Source: an uncultured Clostridium sp. (GTDB lineage: Bacteria > Bacillota > Clostridia > TANB77 > CAG-508). Taken from it: 13,881 nt of DNA. Below are positions 1 through 6,426 of the stretch, one piece after another (position 1 is the stretch's first letter; each line of letters begins with the position of its first letter). Under the pieces are notes generated by a model. That model worked only from the letters and a program-made list of their open reading frames with translations, did no database searches and was not told the DNA's origin. Where the stretch lies: NCBI GenBank assembly GCA_905213875.1, contig CAJMJN010000030.1, positions 1 to 13,881 of the forward strand, read 5' to 3'. The translations under genes were made by a program, and so were the position numbers.

Positions 1-10
1 TAGCAACTCA

Positions 11-39
11 ATTATATACGATTTAAATCACTTATTCAA
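11..39 (-). promoter_or_regulatory. SigA-type promoter reading out of the left edge
   Basis: On the minus strand a -35 TTGAAT (34-39) and a perfect -10 TATAAT (11-16) are separated by 17 bp. Transcription would begin at about position 4 and leave the window to the left, so the gene it serves is not visible. The call rests on consensus match and spacing only. Confidence 0.6.
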
Positions 40-130
40 TTTTATTTATTTTGTTTCACATCAATTGTAATACAACAGATTTTGTGTAACTTTTGTAATA
101 TCTATGTAATAAATATGTGTAGAAAAGTCA

Positions 131-167
131 AAAAATTACACATATTTTAAAAACATGTGTAATTTTT
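131..167 (-). terminator. Terminator downstream of the VanW gene
   Basis: A perfect 13-bp inverted repeat (131-143 with 155-167) has an 11-nt loop and arms ending in five A and five T. It lies 11 nt beyond the stop of the VanW-family gene. Read on the minus strand it is a stem followed by a U-run, as in an intrinsic terminator; the symmetry would let it work on both strands. The stem is AT-rich and so fairly weak. Confidence 0.7.
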
Positions 168-178
168 ATTTTTTCTTT

Positions 179-1978
179 CTATTCAGTTGCTTGTTGTTGC
201 TCTTGAGTCTCTGTTGTATTTGTTGTTTGTGGCGTTGTAGTTGTTTCTGTTGAGGTTACTTCTGTTGTTTTATTATCTTCTGTATTAGTTGTCATTGCTG
301 GTCCTGTGCCTCTTCTAATTATTCTTGTCATTGCATTATATGTGTCTTTAGAAACTAATGTTGTAGAAATTACTTTTCCATTTAATAATTTTGTCATATA
401 TGTTTCAGTTTTTAATCCATTTGTTCCTTTTTGTTCAACTTTTTCTGTTCCTGTTGGTAATGTACTATCATCTATGTATTCTGTTGTAACTGGAATTGTT
501 GCAACTCTTTTTACATCAAATTTGAATGTATATTCTTTATCCTCTTTTATTCCATATATTGTTACTGTTGCAATTCCGTTTTTTGCTGTTGCAACTACTC
601 TTACTGGATATTGTCTTGTATTTTTAAATTTAAAATCTGTTAATCCATATACTACTGTTGCATCCATTCCTGGTTCTACATATGATGTTACAAATTGGTG
701 ATTTTTTCTTTCTACAATTTCTAAGTTTGCATTTAATACTGCATTATATAATGTTGAAGAAATTTGACATATTCCTCCGCCTATTCCATCAACTACTTTT
801 CCAGCCTCATATATTTTCGCATTTTTGTAACCAGCTCCTGCTGTTCTTGCCCCCACTACTTTATTGTATGAGAATGTATCTCCTGATAATACTACTGTTC
901 CATTTATTTTGCTACAAGCTAATTCAAGGTTTGTTGTTCTGTCTTTATCACTTACATCATATCTTGTTGAAAATGTTGCTAACTTATCTGGAAATGCTTC
1001 TGGTCCAATTTTATCTAATGTTACTTTTGGATTTGTAATTGTTAATTTTATTACATATTCATCTTTATCTTCTTGCAATATTTCTTTTGCTTTTTCTAAG
1101 TCAAAACTTATTCCTTTAACTTCAGGATATACCGCAAATGGATTTTTCGTGTAATATGCATCTTGTGGCTCTTTACATATTTCATCATGAATTTTTTCTA
1201 TATCTATTGCTTCTGGTTCTTTATTTACTACTGGTATTTCTAATGTTTGATCTCCATTTGAATCTATATTTTTTAATTCATATTTTATAATTTCTAAAAA
1301 AGCATTTTCATCTATTACAACTCCAACTTTTCCTTTAGATATTGTTAATTCATCATCATCTACTGAGTAACTAGATTCTATTACACCATCTGGTAAATTC
1401 ACATTTATATCATCTATTGTTTGTTTTGCTACATCTTCATTTATTGACATATCTACATCAATATTTCTTTTTCCTATTAATGTAAATAAAATATTGTAAT
1501 TATTTACAAATATATTATCACTTTTTCCTATATTGTCTGCTTCATCAACTGCTTTGTCTATATCATAATTTGTCTCAATTAATTCTGGGCTTATTGTTGA
1601 TTCATATTCATTATGTTTTATTTTTATTTCAGTTGTTTTTTTCTCATTATAAATTGCTTCTAATTTACTTTTAGCCTCTTCTTTAGAGATTCCAGACATG
1701 TCTATTTCTTCGATAAATACGCCTTTAGCTATTTTTTCATTATTAATATTTACTAATGCAAATATTGTAGATATAAATAGTCCTAAAATAATTATTATGC
1801 CTATTATTACTGACATAACAATATATTTTTTCTTACTACTTGTCTCTTTTTTGGTTTCTTTTGACATTTCTTTTATCTCTTCTTCTAATTTTTTTGGATT
1901 TTCTTCCAATTGTTCAAACTTTTTTTCTACTTTTTCTTTTTCCATCTCTTTCGTTTCTTCCTTTTTATTTTCTTTCAT
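179..1978 (-). CDS. VanW family protein with C-terminal G5 domain, membrane-anchored
   Basis: A 599-aa envelope protein. Residues 1-50 are a Lys/Glu-rich, probably coiled-coil cytoplasmic segment; 52-77 form one membrane helix. About 86-250 resemble the peptidoglycan-binding-like repeats usual in front of VanW domains. About 336-465 carry the VanW domain with its hallmark GGGICQISSTLYNAVL (400-415). About 484-558 look like a G5 domain (VEQKGTNG, then GKV and a RGTGP end), and 560-599 are a Thr/Gln-rich tail. Proteins of this build sit in the membrane facing the wall and probably bind peptidoglycan or glycans; VanW itself has no proven enzymatic role. I chose the ATG at 1978 because AGGGG lies 8 nt upstream; a GTG nine bases earlier overlaps that ribosome site. 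The gene is monocistronic, with its own promoter and terminator, and diverges from the starch-binding gene. Confidence 0.9.
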   Translation of the reverse strand: MKENKKEETKEMEKEKVEKKFEQLEENPKKLEEEIKEMSKETKKETSSKKKYIVMSVIIGIIIILGLFISTIFALVNINNEKIAKGVFIEEIDMSGISKEEAKSKLEAIYNEKKTTEIKIKHNEYESTISPELIETNYDIDKAVDEADNIGKSDNIFVNNYNILFTLIGKRNIDVDMSINEDVAKQTIDDINVNLPDGVIESSYSVDDDELTISKGKVGVVIDENAFLEIIKYELKNIDSNGDQTLEIPVVNKEPEAIDIEKIHDEICKEPQDAYYTKNPFAVYPEVKGISFDLEKAKEILQEDKDEYVIKLTITNPKVTLDKIGPEAFPDKLATFSTRYDVSDKDRTTNLELACSKINGTVVLSGDTFSYNKVVGARTAGAGYKNAKIYEAGKVVDGIGGGICQISSTLYNAVLNANLEIVERKNHQFVTSYVEPGMDATVVYGLTDFKFKNTRQYPVRVVATAKNGIATVTIYGIKEDKEYTFKFDVKRVATIPVTTEYIDDSTLPTGTEKVEQKGTNGLKTETYMTKLLNGKVISTTLVSKDTYNAMTRIIRRGTGPAMTTNTEDNKTTEVTSTETTTTPQTTNTTETQEQQQATE

Positions 1979-2007
1979 TGTAATCACCCCTACGATATTA
2001 CAATTTT

Positions 2008-2036
2008 ATAATAGCATAAACTTAAATTTTTTACAA
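2008..2036 (-). promoter_or_regulatory. Promoter of the VanW gene
   Basis: On the minus strand TTGTAA (2031-2036), a 17-bp spacer and TATTAT (2008-2013) preceded by TGC form an extended -10 promoter. Transcription would begin near 2001, giving a leader of roughly 23 nt before the ATG at 1978. Confidence 0.65.
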
Positions 2037-2084
2037 TATTTTAAAATTTTTATTGTTTTTTTATCACTTTTTTTGAAAAAATAC

Positions 2085-2113
2085 TTGAACAATGTGTAAA
2101 TTAATATTATAAT
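2085..2113 (+). promoter_or_regulatory. Promoter of the starch-binding-module gene
   Basis: TTGAAC (2085-2090), a 17-bp spacer and a perfect TATAAT (2108-2113) form a strong SigA-type promoter. The start codon follows at 2149 with AAGGAGA upstream. It lies back to back with the VanW promoter, with 48 bp between the two -35 boxes, so one regulator could touch both. Confidence 0.75.
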
Positions 2114-2148
2114 ATTACTAGCAAAAGATAAATAAGGAGAGAATTTAA

Positions 2149-2619
2149 ATGGAGTTAACAAAAAATATATTCTTCAACACAGATAAATTAGTAGAAAATA
2201 GTAAAGTAAAAATATCATATTTAGGTCAATTATATCAAGATGCTTCTGAAGAAGTATCTATTCATTATGGTTTTGGACAAAATTGGGATAATGTAACTGA
2301 TGTAAAAATGGAAAAAACTGATTTAGGATTTCAAGCTGAAATACAATTATTAGAAGGAGATACTTTTAACTTCTGTTTTAAAAATAGTAATGAAATTTGG
2401 GATAACAATAATGGTCAAAATTATATATTCCCATTAGAAAAAGTTCAAAACGAATTAATTGTTTTAGAAGATGAACCTGTTTCTTTAGGTTCTGCAAAGA
2501 AATTAAGACGTTCTTATTTATGGAGCAAAAAGGTTCGTTTAGCTGTTTATAAAATAATTTCTTACTTACCAAAATTAATTTCTGGAAATTATAAAAGAAA
2601 ATTAAATGATGCCAATTAA
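2149..2619 (+). CDS. Carbohydrate (starch)-binding module protein, CBM25/CBM53-like
   Basis: A 156-aa protein. Residues about 10-105 match the pattern of a small starch-binding beta-sandwich module (CBM25/53 type): VKISYLGQLY, then IHYGFGQNWDN, an aromatic/Asn-rich FCFKNSNEIWDNNNGQNY and a closing hydrophobic strand. Trp and Asn residues of this kind usually stack on and hydrogen-bond to alpha-glucan. No catalytic domain is present. The C-terminal 35 residues are Lys/Arg-rich with spaced Leu/Ile/Tyr (YLWSKKVRLAVYKI) and may form an amphipathic helix. There is no signal peptide, so I expect an intracellular protein, perhaps docking on glycogen-like polymer or a membrane surface. The ATG follows AAGGAGA at good spacing. 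Monocistronic, with its own promoter and a strong terminator. Confidence 0.75.
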   Translation: MELTKNIFFNTDKLVENSKVKISYLGQLYQDASEEVSIHYGFGQNWDNVTDVKMEKTDLGFQAEIQLLEGDTFNFCFKNSNEIWDNNNGQNYIFPLEKVQNELIVLEDEPVSLGSAKKLRRSYLWSKKVRLAVYKIISYLPKLISGNYKRKLNDAN

Positions 2620-2641
2620 TAATTTATTATATAATATAAAT

Positions 2642-2680
2642 AAAAAACTAATAATATTTAAAACATATTATTAGTTTTTT
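2642..2680. terminator. Bidirectional terminator between convergent genes
   Basis: A perfect 16-bp inverted repeat (2642-2657 with 2665-2680) has a 7-nt loop, and its arms begin with six A and end with six T. It lies between the ends of the starch-binding gene (plus) and the dehydrogenase gene (minus), and fits an intrinsic terminator in either direction. Confidence 0.85.
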
Positions 2681-2693
2681 ATTTTGCTTAAAT

Positions 2694-3434
2694 TTAAGTA
2701 ATTACCCATCCACCATTTATTGAAATAACTTGGCCTGTTGTATAATTGTCATCTATTAACCATTTTACACATTTAGCAATATCTTGTGGATTACCTAATC
2801 TTTCTAGTGGTATTTCTTCTTTTATTTCTTCGATTTCTTTTTCTGTAAATTTACTATTCATTTTTGTATTTATCATTCCTGGTGCAATTGAGTTCACTCT
2901 AATATTAGATGGTCCTAGTTCTTTTGCTAATGCTTTTGTCATTCCATCTAGTCCTGCTTTTGATATAGAGTACAAAACTTCTAATGATCCACCAACTATT
3001 CCCCATATTGATGAAATATTTATTATACATCCTTTTTTATTATGTACCATATTTGGTATTACTTCTTGTGACATTGCAAATGCAGAATATAAATTAGTAT
3101 TTATTAGTTTATCCCAGTCTTCATCTGTTTCATCTGTAAATAATTTGTATTCAGAGATTCCTGCATTATTTATTAATATATCTATTTTTCCATACTTTTC
3201 TATTGTATATTCTACTAATTTTTTTACATCTTCTCTTTTTGACACATCAGCTTTAACTATTTCTAATTTAAAATTTTGTTCTTCTAATTCTTGTTGTAAT
3301 TTTTTGGCTTCTTCCTCTGATTTATTGTAATTTGCAATTACAGTTATTCCAGATTCTGCAAGTTCTTTTGCTACTTCTCTTCCTATTCCTCTTGATGCTC
3401 CTGTTACTATTGCTATTTTTTGTTTATCTTGCAT
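2694..3434 (-). CDS. Short-chain dehydrogenase/reductase, FabG-like
   Basis: A 246-aa classical SDR enzyme, the usual length for the family. It has the nucleotide-binding TGASRGIG (11-18), the NNAG strand motif (89-92), the active-site Asn in INTNL (114), catalytic Ser142, Tyr155 and Lys159 (YSISK), and the conserved PG of APGMINT after strand 6. It most resembles 3-oxoacyl-ACP reductase (FabG), which reduces beta-ketoacyl-ACP with NADPH, but it is not in a fatty-acid operon and other ketone or alcohol substrates are possible. ATG at 3434 is the only usable start: an in-frame stop lies just upstream. The ribosome site AAGGAGA (3468-3474) is 34 nt away, with a perfect hairpin in between, described separately. 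Confidence 0.9.
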   Translation of the reverse strand: MQDKQKIAIVTGASRGIGREVAKELAESGITVIANYNKSEEEAKKLQQELEEQNFKLEIVKADVSKREDVKKLVEYTIEKYGKIDILINNAGISEYKLFTDETDEDWDKLINTNLYSAFAMSQEVIPNMVHNKKGCIINISSIWGIVGGSLEVLYSISKAGLDGMTKALAKELGPSNIRVNSIAPGMINTKMNSKFTEKEIEEIKEEIPLERLGNPQDIAKCVKWLIDDNYTTGQVISINGGWVIT

Positions 3435-3442
3435 ATTTTTTG

Positions 3443-3467
3443 TATAATATATTTTTTATATATTATA
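3443..3467 (-). promoter_or_regulatory. Hairpin between ribosome site and start codon of the SDR gene
   Basis: A perfect 10-bp stem (3443-3452 with 3458-3467) with a 5-nt loop fills the gap between AAGGAGA (3468-3474) and the ATG (3432-3434). If it folds in the mRNA, the spacing from ribosome site to start drops from 34 nt to about 9 nt. The fold is seen in the sequence; its effect is inferred. Confidence 0.55.
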
Positions 3468-3502
3468 TCTCCTTCCTTTTTTATTAATATTTTTTCATTT
3501 AA

Positions 3503-3531
3503 ATAATAGCATATTTTGTTAAATTATTCAA
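3503..3531 (-). promoter_or_regulatory. Promoter of the SDR gene
   Basis: On the minus strand TTGAAT (3526-3531), a 17-bp spacer ending in TGC, and TATTAT (3503-3508) form an extended -10 promoter, nearly the same design as the VanW promoter. Transcription would start near 3496, giving a leader of about 60 nt that includes the start-site hairpin. Confidence 0.7.
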
Positions 3532-3551
3532 TGTGATAAATATTTATGCAA

Positions 3552-3574
3552 TAAAAAAAAGCCCGTAATCAAGC
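3552..3574 (-). terminator. Terminator of the tRNA operon
   Basis: On the minus strand a 5-bp stem GCTTG/CGGGC with two G-U pairs and an ATTA loop (3561-3574) is followed by nine consecutive T (3552-3560). It lies 23 nt beyond the CCA end of tRNA-Thr and fits a short intrinsic terminator. Confidence 0.65.
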
Positions 3575-3597
3575 ATAGTGCAAAACTACTGACCTTG

Positions 3598-3674
3598 TGG
3601 AGCCACTTCTCAGATTCGAACTGAGGACCCCCGCATTACAAGTGCGGTGCTCTGGCCAACTGAGCTAAAGTGGC
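3598..3674 (-). tRNA. tRNA-Thr (anticodon TGT)
   Basis: A full cloverleaf can be drawn: acceptor GCCACTT with AAGTGGC, D arm GCTC/GAGC, anticodon stem CCGCA/TGCGG around loop CTTGTAA (anticodon TGT, reading ACA), and T arm CTCAG/CTGAG with loop TTCGAAT. Discriminator T and an encoded CCA follow. It is the last of three tRNA genes on this strand. Confidence 0.97.
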
Positions 3675-3700
3675 CTATTCATTTAATAATAAATAAATTG

Positions 3701-3775
3701 TGGTGACCCCTACGGGAATCGAACCCATGTCTCCGCCGTGAAAGGGCGATGTCTTAACCGCTTGACCAAGGGGCC
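3701..3775 (-). tRNA. tRNA-Glu (anticodon TTC)
   Basis: Acceptor GGCCCCT pairs with AGGGGTC (one G-U). The anticodon stem encloses CTTTCAC with anticodon TTC, reading GAA/GAG, and the T loop TTCGATT is standard. CCA is encoded. It is the middle gene of the tRNA operon, with a 26-nt spacer to tRNA-Thr. Confidence 0.97.
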
Positions 3776-3785
3776 TTATAATATA

Positions 3786-3819
3786 AGAAACTAAATAATG
3801 ATTGGATTATTTAGTTTCT
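3786..3819 (-). repeat. Perfect hairpin in the spacer between tRNA-Lys and tRNA-Glu
   Basis: A perfect 14-bp inverted repeat (3786-3799 with 3806-3819) with a 6-nt loop fills the 48-nt spacer between two co-transcribed tRNA genes. On the minus strand it is followed by TATATT rather than a clean T-run. It could be a leaky terminator that lowers Glu and Thr tRNA output, or a processing signal; the sequence does not decide. Confidence 0.5.
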
Positions 3820-3823
3820 GCTT

Positions 3824-3899
3824 TGGTGAGCCATCCGCGACTCGAACGCGGGACAACTTGATTAAAAGTCAAGTGCTCTACCACCTGAGCTAATGGCCC
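3824..3899 (-). tRNA. tRNA-Lys (anticodon TTT)
   Basis: Acceptor GGGCCAT pairs with ATGGCTC (one G-U). D arm GCTC/GAGC, anticodon stem CTTGA/TCAAG around CTTTTAA (anticodon TTT, reading AAA/AAG), and T arm CCGCG/CGCGG with loop TTCGAGT complete the cloverleaf, with CCA encoded. First gene of the tRNA operon, starting about 25 nt after the predicted transcription start. Confidence 0.97.
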
Positions 3900-3928
3900 A
3901 AATTTTTGTATCACCACAATGCTTCTAT

Positions 3929-3957
3929 ATATTACAATATTTTTTCACAAATGTCAA
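3929..3957 (-). promoter_or_regulatory. Promoter of the tRNA operon
   Basis: On the minus strand a consensus TTGACA (3952-3957), a 17-bp spacer and TAATAT (3929-3934) form a strong SigA promoter, as expected for stable RNA. A perfect 14-bp inverted repeat (3940-3953 with 3960-3973) covers the -35 box and most of the spacer. Its arms end in A on both strands, so it is not a normal terminator. Confidence 0.8.
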
Positions 3958-4001
3958 TACATTTGTGAAAAAAATTTGTAATTTTTTATACTTTTTTATA
4001 A

Positions 4002-4193
4002 TTAGTCTTCTTTATTTAGCATTTCTAATACTTCTTCAACGTCTATTCCATGCACTGCACAAGCTTCTTCCAATGTTTCCATTTGAGATGCTGGGCATCC
4101 TAAACAATGCATTCCAACTTCTAATAATATATCAGCTTTTTCTGGTGCTTTTTCTAATAATTCACCAATTTGAGTATTTTTATCAAATTTCAT
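4002..4193 (-). CDS. DUF1858 domain-containing protein
   Basis: A 63-aa protein made of a single DUF1858 domain. It shows the usual N-terminal helix (IGELLEKAPEKADILLEVG), then GMHCLGCPASQMETLEEAC with Cys30, Cys33 and Cys45, then a GIDVEEVLEMLN helix. The family is found alone or fused to redox and metal-handling proteins; the CxxC pair suggests metal or cluster binding or redox, but no function is established. The ATG at 4193 follows GGAGG at 6-nt spacing. It lies upstream of the tRNA operon on the same strand, with no clear terminator in between. I could not find a convincing promoter for it in 4204-4330. Confidence 0.88.
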   Translation of the reverse strand: MKFDKNTQIGELLEKAPEKADILLEVGMHCLGCPASQMETLEEACAVHGIDVEEVLEMLNKED

Positions 4194-4339
4194 AGTTTTC
4201 CTCCATTCTATTTTAATAATTAAGATTTATATTTTTAATAAATATTTCACCTATTAAAATTTTATTTGTTAAAGTCCTTTGTATTACTGACTTTTCTCAT
4301 TTGTCGAAATATATTTTAACATATTTTTTTAAAAAAGTA

Positions 4340-4368
4340 TAGACAAATTCCAAAAAATATTGTATTAT
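4340..4368 (+). promoter_or_regulatory. Promoter of the T4SS-like cluster
   Basis: TAGACA (4340-4345), a 17-bp spacer and TATTAT (4363-4368) form a SigA-type promoter with expected start near 4375, just ahead of the first ribosome site of the cluster (4382-4390). Confidence 0.65.
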
Positions 4369-4395
4369 GTTTCAAAATCGTAAGGCGGTGATATT

Positions 4396-4539
4396 ATTTC
4401 TAAATTAATCGATTTTTATTTTATCACATTTATTATTTATCTTTTTATTACTTTATATTCAATTTATTATTTTTTTGATATCTTTTTATTTCATAACAAA
4501 CAAGGTTCAAAATTACAAATAAAAAAGAAATTTTTTTAA
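4396..4539 (+). CDS. 47-aa single-span membrane protein, probable AUU start
   Basis: After AAGGCGGTGA (4382-4391, one mismatch to the full anti-Shine-Dalgarno complement) an open frame begins at ATT 4396 with 7-nt spacing and runs 47 codons to TAA 4537-4539. No ATG, GTG or TTG lies in frame near the ribosome site. The product starts MSKLIDFYFITFIIYLFITL, carries one strongly hydrophobic stretch (about residues 7-32) and ends in a basic tail (GSKLQIKKKFF), so an inner-membrane protein with its C-terminus in the cytoplasm is likely. It sits directly after the cluster promoter and 21 nt before the coupling ATPase, in the same reading frame. I recognise no family. Possible roles are a small T4SS membrane subunit or a leader peptide. 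Confidence 0.5.
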   Translation: MSKLIDFYFITFIIYLFITLYSIYYFFDIFLFHNKQGSKLQIKKKFF

Positions 4540-4560
4540 ATTTTAAAGGAGGTATATTTT

Positions 4561-6318
4561 ATTTTTTTACCTAATCGTAAAAGTCTGTTTTTTTCCATTT
4601 TATTTACCATTATTTTTAGCATCATTATTTTTAAAGTTTTTTATCCCATTTATGTTGCTGACGAAATTATTATTCCCTACGGAATTCATCCATTTGATAT
4701 TTGTTCTAAAAACTCCAATTTATGGAATAACATTAAAATTATTTATATTTTTATATCAGTGTTTTCAAATTTTATAATCAGTAATTTTATTTATAATCGA
4801 TTTTTTATTAATCTTTTATCCATTTTTAATAAGTTTACACATAAAAAATCTAATTTTAAAAAAAATTCTAATCTATATTTCAAAAATAATATTCACTCTA
4901 AAAAATCAATTAAAACATCTGGCCATTTGCAATTAAAAATTGGTCAAGTTGAAGGTTCAAAAGAAACTATATATATTCCTGAAAGTGGTTTATATCAAAA
5001 TTTTTTAATCACAGGTACTATAGGTTCTGGAAAAACTTCTAGTGCAATGTATCCTTTTACTCGCCAATTATTGGAATTTAATTGTTCTAATTCAAACAAA
5101 AAAATAGGTATGCTTATTTTAGATGTTAAAGGCAATTACTATAATCAAGTAAAAGAATATGCACAAAAATTTAATTTGGATAAAGATTTAATTGTTTTAG
5201 AATTAGGTTCAAGTGTATTTTACAATCCATTGCATAAGCCTCATTTAAAAGCTACTGTACTAGCTAATAGGTTAAAAACTATATTACTTCTCTTTTCTGA
5301 AAATAATTCAGAATCTTATTGGTTAGATAAGGCTGAGGAAGCTTTATGTGCAGCTATAAAATTGTGTAGACTTTATAATAAAGGATATGTTACATTTGCT
5401 GAAATTCACAAACTTATTACAGAGCCTTCGTATTATAAGGAAAAAATTAAAATTTTGAAAGATTTGTTTATTTTAAGTAAATTTAATCAAAAACAAATTT
5501 ATGAATTAAATGCTAGTTTGAATTTTTTTGAAAATGATTTTAATAATTTGGATTCTAGAACTAAAGGAATTTTAATCTCTGAAATAACTAGAATTACTAG
5601 TACTTTTGTGTCTGACTATGATGTTAAAAATACTTTTTGTTCTGAAAAAAGCAAATTGACTTTTACTGGATTTGATGAAGTTTTATCTAAGGGAAAAATT
5701 GTTGTTTTAAATATGAATATTTTTGAATACTCACTACTTTCTAAAATCATTGCAACATATCTAAAATTAGATTTTCAAACAGAAGTTATGACTCGTCTTT
5801 CTAAAAAAATAAATAATACATCTGCTTTTATTTGTGATGAATATGACAAGTTTGCAACAAAAACAGATAGTGAATTTTTTTCTTTAAGCAGAGAAGCTAA
5901 ATGTATTAATATTGTTAGTACTCAAAGTTATTCGTCTTTAAAAAGTACATTAAAAGATGATGCTACTGTTAAAGTTATTGTTCAAAATCTTATTAATAAA
6001 ATTTGGTTTAGAACAGATGATATTTTCACTATTGAGGAAGCTCAAAAACAACTTGGTAAAGAAGATAAAGAAAAAACTTCTAAAAGTATTTCTGAAAGTG
6101 CTAAAGAAACAAATTTTAATTATATAACAAATACTTTAAATTCTAGAAATTCAAACATTTCTGAAACTTATAGCACTTATTTGCACAATGATTTTATTTA
6201 TGATTCCAACTTTTTTACAAGGGAGCTTCAAACATTCACTGCCCTTACGTTTTTATCTGATGGTAATAAAATTTTAATACCACAGAAATTAAATATGTTT
6301 CCATATTTTAAAGAATAA
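4561..6318 (+). CDS. VirD4/TraG-type T4SS coupling protein (ATPase), probable AUU start
   Basis: A 585-aa hexameric-type ATPase of the VirD4/TraG/TraD family, which selects substrate DNA or protein and feeds it to a type IV channel. Residues about 9-28 and 57-80 are two membrane helices with an external loop between, the classic VirD4 N-terminus. Walker A is GTIGSGKT (152-159), Walker B region LILDVKG (185-191), then the family motif FICDEYDKF (423-431) and a TQS sensor (454-456). A start at GTG 4759, the first conventional start codon in frame, would delete the first membrane helix and has no ribosome site. ATT 4561 has AAAGGAGG exactly 8 nt upstream, so I prefer it. A TAA lies in frame at 4537. 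Next genes are VirB2-, VirB6- and PrgI-like. Confidence 0.85.
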   Translation: MFLPNRKSLFFSILFTIIFSIIIFKVFYPIYVADEIIIPYGIHPFDICSKNSNLWNNIKIIYIFISVFSNFIISNFIYNRFFINLLSIFNKFTHKKSNFKKNSNLYFKNNIHSKKSIKTSGHLQLKIGQVEGSKETIYIPESGLYQNFLITGTIGSGKTSSAMYPFTRQLLEFNCSNSNKKIGMLILDVKGNYYNQVKEYAQKFNLDKDLIVLELGSSVFYNPLHKPHLKATVLANRLKTILLLFSENNSESYWLDKAEEALCAAIKLCRLYNKGYVTFAEIHKLITEPSYYKEKIKILKDLFILSKFNQKQIYELNASLNFFENDFNNLDSRTKGILISEITRITSTFVSDYDVKNTFCSEKSKLTFTGFDEVLSKGKIVVLNMNIFEYSLLSKIIATYLKLDFQTEVMTRLSKKINNTSAFICDEYDKFATKTDSEFFSLSREAKCINIVSTQSYSSLKSTLKDDATVKVIVQNLINKIWFRTDDIFTIEEAQKQLGKEDKEKTSKSISESAKETNFNYITNTLNSRNSNISETYSTYLHNDFIYDSNFFTRELQTFTALTFLSDGNKILIPQKLNMFPYFKE

Positions 6319-6326
6319 CTGGTTTA

Positions 6327-6348
6327 TGGGTTTTAGCCTTAAAACCCA
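6327..6348 (+). repeat. Hairpin after the coupling-protein gene
   Basis: A perfect 9-bp stem TGGGTTTTA/TAAAACCCA with a GCCT loop begins 8 nt after the coupling-protein stop. No U-run follows directly, so termination would be partial at best. It may attenuate or stabilise the mRNA between the ATPase and the pilin-like gene. Confidence 0.5.
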
Positions 6349-6365
6349 AATAAATTTTAAGGTTT

Positions 6366-6394
6366 TTAGGATATTATAACTTTTACGCTATAAT
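6366..6394 (+). promoter_or_regulatory. Possible internal promoter for the VirB2-like gene
   Basis: A perfect TATAAT (6389-6394) sits 17 bp after a poor -35 (TTAGGA, 6366-6371). Together with the preceding hairpin it would let the pilin-like and later genes be expressed separately from the ATPase. The -35 is weak, so this is tentative. Confidence 0.4.
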
Positions 6395-6426
6395 CTCTTT
6401 AAATAGATGAAAGGAATGGTTTTTAT

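Noticed and set aside
1979..1987. GTG 1987 as start of the VanW gene
   Set aside because: It overlaps the AGGGG ribosome site that serves the ATG at 1978.
2378..2572. Minus-strand frame inside the starch-binding gene
   Set aside because: Shadow frame without a ribosome site, opposite a well-supported gene.
3598..3899. tRNA genes as the attachment site of the T4SS-like cluster
   Set aside because: The tRNA 3' ends point away from the cluster, the DUF1858 gene lies between, and I found no duplicated tRNA 3' end or integrase in the window.
3940..3973. Intrinsic terminator of the DUF1858 gene
   Set aside because: On either strand the second arm ends in A, not U, and the repeat overlaps a consensus -35 box.
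4759..4761. GTG as the start of the coupling ATPase
   Set aside because: No ribosome site precedes it and it would remove the first membrane helix; the AUU at 4561 has a perfect ribosome site at 8-nt spacing.
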